64,000 nt of DNA, from assembly GCF_003030345.1 (NCBI RefSeq), contig NZ_CP028158.1:1426001-1490000 (forward strand). Direction: 5' to 3'. The notes under the pieces were generated by a model that saw only the letters and a program-made list of their open reading frames with translations, was not told the origin of the DNA and did not search any database. Source of the stretch: Plantactinospora sp. BC1 (GTDB taxonomy: Bacteria; Actinomycetota; Actinomycetes; Mycobacteriales; Micromonosporaceae). Shown in pieces: positions 62,091-64,000 of this stretch; the stretch's first letter is position 1, and every line of letters begins with the position of its first letter. The translations under genes and the position numbers were made by a program.

Positions 62091-63275
62091 ATGACGGCGA
62101 CCGACGTCCGTCCCGGCCCCGACGCCGAAGCGATGGCGGCCGCGGTGGCCGCCGCGATACGTACCCTCGACGCGAACATCGACAGCTTCGCCGACCGGTA
62201 TCCCGCGGACACCACCGTCGACAACCGCTACCCGCTGCGGCCGCCGACCGCCGGCCAGCCCTCCGGCGCCAACGTCGGCTGGACCACCAGTTTCTGGCCC
62301 GGAATGCTCTGGCTGGCCCATGACCTCACCGGCGACGACCGCTACCAGCGGGCCGCCATGTCGCACGTGCGGAGTTTCGCCACCAGGGTCGCCCGGGGCA
62401 TCGACCTGGACACCCACGACCTCGGGTTCCTCTACACCCTCTCCTGCGTCATCCCGGCCCGCCGTACCGGTGACCCGCGCGCCCGGGCCGCCGCCCTGGC
62501 CGCCGCCGACCACCTGATGACCCGGGTCCTCGAACCGGCCGGGATCATCCAGGCCTGGGGCGACCTGGACGACCCCCGCCAGCGCGGCCGCACCATCATC
62601 GACAGCCTGATGAACACTCCGCTGCTCTTCTGGGCCAGCCAGACCACCGGCGACGGCCGCTACGCCAGCGCGGCCCGCCGGCACAGCGCGCAGTTGCGCC
62701 GGCACATCCTGCGCCCGGATGGCACCACCTTCCACACCTTCTACTGGGACCCGGAGACCGGGGCGGCACTGCGCGGCGAGACCGAACAGGGCCACGCCGA
62801 CCACTCCTGCTGGGCCCGTGGCCAGGCCTGGGGCATCTACGGATTCAGCCTCAACCACCGGTACACCGGGGAGTCGGGCCTGCTCGCCGCCGCCCGGACC
62901 TGCGCCGACCGCTTCCTCGCCCGGCTACCGGCCGACCACGTCGCCTACTGGGACCTGGAGTTCGGTGACGGCAGCCGCCAGGATCGCGACAGCTCGGCCG
63001 CCGCTATCGCCGCCTGCGGCCTGGTCGAACTCGCCGACAACCTCACCGACGCGGACGTCGCACACCGGTACCGGTCGGCCGCCGGCCGGATCCTGCGCTC
63101 CCTCGCCGACGGCTACGCCACCGACGGCGGTCCGGCCTCGAACGCGCTGATCCTGCACGGCGTCTACGACAAGCCCAAGGGGATCGGCGTCGACGAGGGC
63201 AACCTCTGGGGCGACTACTTCTATCTGGAGGCCCTCACCCGCGCCACCACCCCCGACTGGACCAGCCCCTGGTAA
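62091..63275 (+). CDS. GH88 unsaturated glucuronyl/galacturonyl hydrolase
   Basis: 394 residues, an (alpha/alpha)6 barrel. GWTTSFWPGMLWLAHDLTGD opens the domain. DLDTHDLGFLY and TIIDSLMNTPLLFWA carry the two Asp residues that act in this family (general acid/base on the 4,5-unsaturated uronic acid). HADHSCWARGQAWGIYGF follows. No signal peptide, so it works on imported oligosaccharides. The ATG has GAGGAGGAAGAG upstream. It releases unsaturated uronate, which the next enzyme could process. Confidence 0.94.
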   Translation: MTATDVRPGPDAEAMAAAVAAAIRTLDANIDSFADRYPADTTVDNRYPLRPPTAGQPSGANVGWTTSFWPGMLWLAHDLTGDDRYQRAAMSHVRSFATRVARGIDLDTHDLGFLYTLSCVIPARRTGDPRARAAALAAADHLMTRVLEPAGIIQAWGDLDDPRQRGRTIIDSLMNTPLLFWASQTTGDGRYASAARRHSAQLRRHILRPDGTTFHTFYWDPETGAALRGETEQGHADHSCWARGQAWGIYGFSLNHRYTGESGLLAAARTCADRFLARLPADHVAYWDLEFGDGSRQDRDSSAAAIAACGLVELADNLTDADVAHRYRSAAGRILRSLADGYATDGGPASNALILHGVYDKPKGIGVDEGNLWGDYFYLEALTRATTPDWTSPW

Positions 63276-63315
63276 CCGCCGCCGCCCCGACCAGCCCGCA
63301 CCCCGGAAGGTGATC

Positions 63316-64000
63316 ATGGATTACCGTTACCACTGCACCATCCCCGCCGCCGACGGCCGGAACACGCTGCCCTTCAACCCCTGCCGCCTGCTGGACTTCA
63401 GCCTGCTGCGGCTGCCGGCCGGCGGCTCCTGGACCGGCGACCCCGACGGCCGGGAGATCCTCGCGGTCGTCCTCGGCGGCACCGCGAGCTTCACCGTCGG
63501 CGAACACCGCTTCGCGGACGTCGGCCGGCGTCCGGACGTCTTCTCCGGCAAGCCGCACTCCGTCTACATCCCGGCCGGCGCCACCGTCACCGTCGAGGCC
63601 GTCACCGACGTGGAGATCGCCCTGCCCAGCGCGCCCAGCGACCTGGCCACCGATCCCTACGTCATCGCACCGGAGCAGGTCGCGAGCGGCCGGTGGGGCG
63701 CGGCCAACTTCGGCCGTACCTACCACCAGATCCTCACCGAGATCTCCCAGCCGGAGCTGCCCGCCCGCCGGCTCATCGTCGGGGAGACCTACACGCCCTC
63801 CGGCAACTGGAGTACCTATCCGCCGCACCGGCACAGGGTCGACAACCTGCCGGCGGAGGCCGCGCACGAGGAGATGTACTACTACCGCGTCGACCCGGCC
63901 GGCGGGTTCGGCATCAGCCGGGTCTACACCGACGAGGGTTACGAGGAGAACGTCACCATCCGCGAGCACGTGATGCAGATGATGCCGGAGGGCTACCACA
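63316..64000 (+). CDS. IolB/KduI-family isomerase (3' end outside window)
   Basis: At least 228 residues visible from the ATG at 63316 (GGAAGG upstream). The double-cupin pattern (LAVVLGGTASFTVGEHRF, VFSGKPHSVYIPAGATVTVEA, TYPPHRHRVDNLP with metal-binding His residues, then HEEMYYYRVDPAGGFG with Glu) is that of the 5-deoxy-glucuronate isomerase (IolB) / KduI family. In this operon a KduI-like step on the unsaturated uronate released by GH88 is a plausible role; IolB proper is the alternative. The end is cut by the window. Confidence 0.88.
   Translation, partial: MDYRYHCTIPAADGRNTLPFNPCRLLDFSLLRLPAGGSWTGDPDGREILAVVLGGTASFTVGEHRFADVGRRPDVFSGKPHSVYIPAGATVTVEAVTDVEIALPSAPSDLATDPYVIAPEQVASGRWGAANFGRTYHQILTEISQPELPARRLIVGETYTPSGNWSTYPPHRHRVDNLPAEAAHEEMYYYRVDPAGGFGISRVYTDEGYEENVTIREHVMQMMPEGYH

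Overview
The window is GC-rich chromosomal DNA with almost continuous GC-biased coding. GTG and occasional TTG starts are common, many genes overlap by ATGA or GTGA, and several have no Shine-Dalgarno but a TANNNT box 6-9 bases before the start codon (leaderless). With this protein repertoire (ECF sigma factors with C-terminal SnoaL or ECF42 extensions, DUF6069, Ddn-type deazaflavin enzymes, an EACC1 protein) it points to an actinomycete, most likely of the Micromonosporaceae. No rRNA, tRNA or CRISPR array was recognised. Identifications come from reading motifs and family resemblance, not from searches.

Region by region. 1-8 kb: the 3' part of a xanthine-dehydrogenase-type molybdenum subunit, then oxidoreductase genes (alpha/beta hydrolase, SDR, aldo/keto reductase, Ddn-type protein) with two AraC regulators. 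8-14 kb: eroded accessory DNA (a serine-recombinase zinc-ribbon remnant and a glycosyltransferase C-terminal remnant coupled to an acyltransferase), a P450, a sugar dehydrogenase and a frameshifted acetyltransferase. 14-21 kb: an OafA-SGNH acyltransferase, a PadR/membrane-protein pair with a perfect operator, and an ECF sigma operon. 21-25 kb: a redox-flavoured group (HemK2-like methyltransferase, CDGSH protein, haem-oxygenase-fold iron enzyme, carboxylate-amine ligase).

25-36 kb is rearranged: an IS5-type remnant abuts a histidine kinase remnant that carries a roughly 60-bp dispersed repeat, leaving an intact orphan response regulator. A second copy of the repeat lies just upstream of an MMPL transporter. 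A copper monooxygenase lipoprotein, an OmpR/kinase pair, an ArsR/SRPBCC pair with a perfect operator and an apparently intact IS5-family element follow. 36-41 kb: a ComB-like gene and a PadR plus UvrA-like ABC ATPase pair (drug-resistance type) with a dyad over the PadR start. 41-52 kb: mostly small genes of unknown function, some resembling immunity proteins; an ECF42/YCII/SnoaL group sharing what look like back-to-back ECF42 promoters; a uridine-kinase-like P-loop protein; and an EACC1 gene standing without an effector. 52-64 kb: a PhoX phosphatase, then a carbohydrate locus with a DeoR/LacI hybrid regulator diverging from DUF2264, a sugar ABC importer, DUF624, GH88 unsaturated glucuronyl hydrolase and an IolB/KduI isomerase (cut by the window end). 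Together these suggest uptake and breakdown of unsaturated uronate oligosaccharides such as rhamnogalacturonan fragments.
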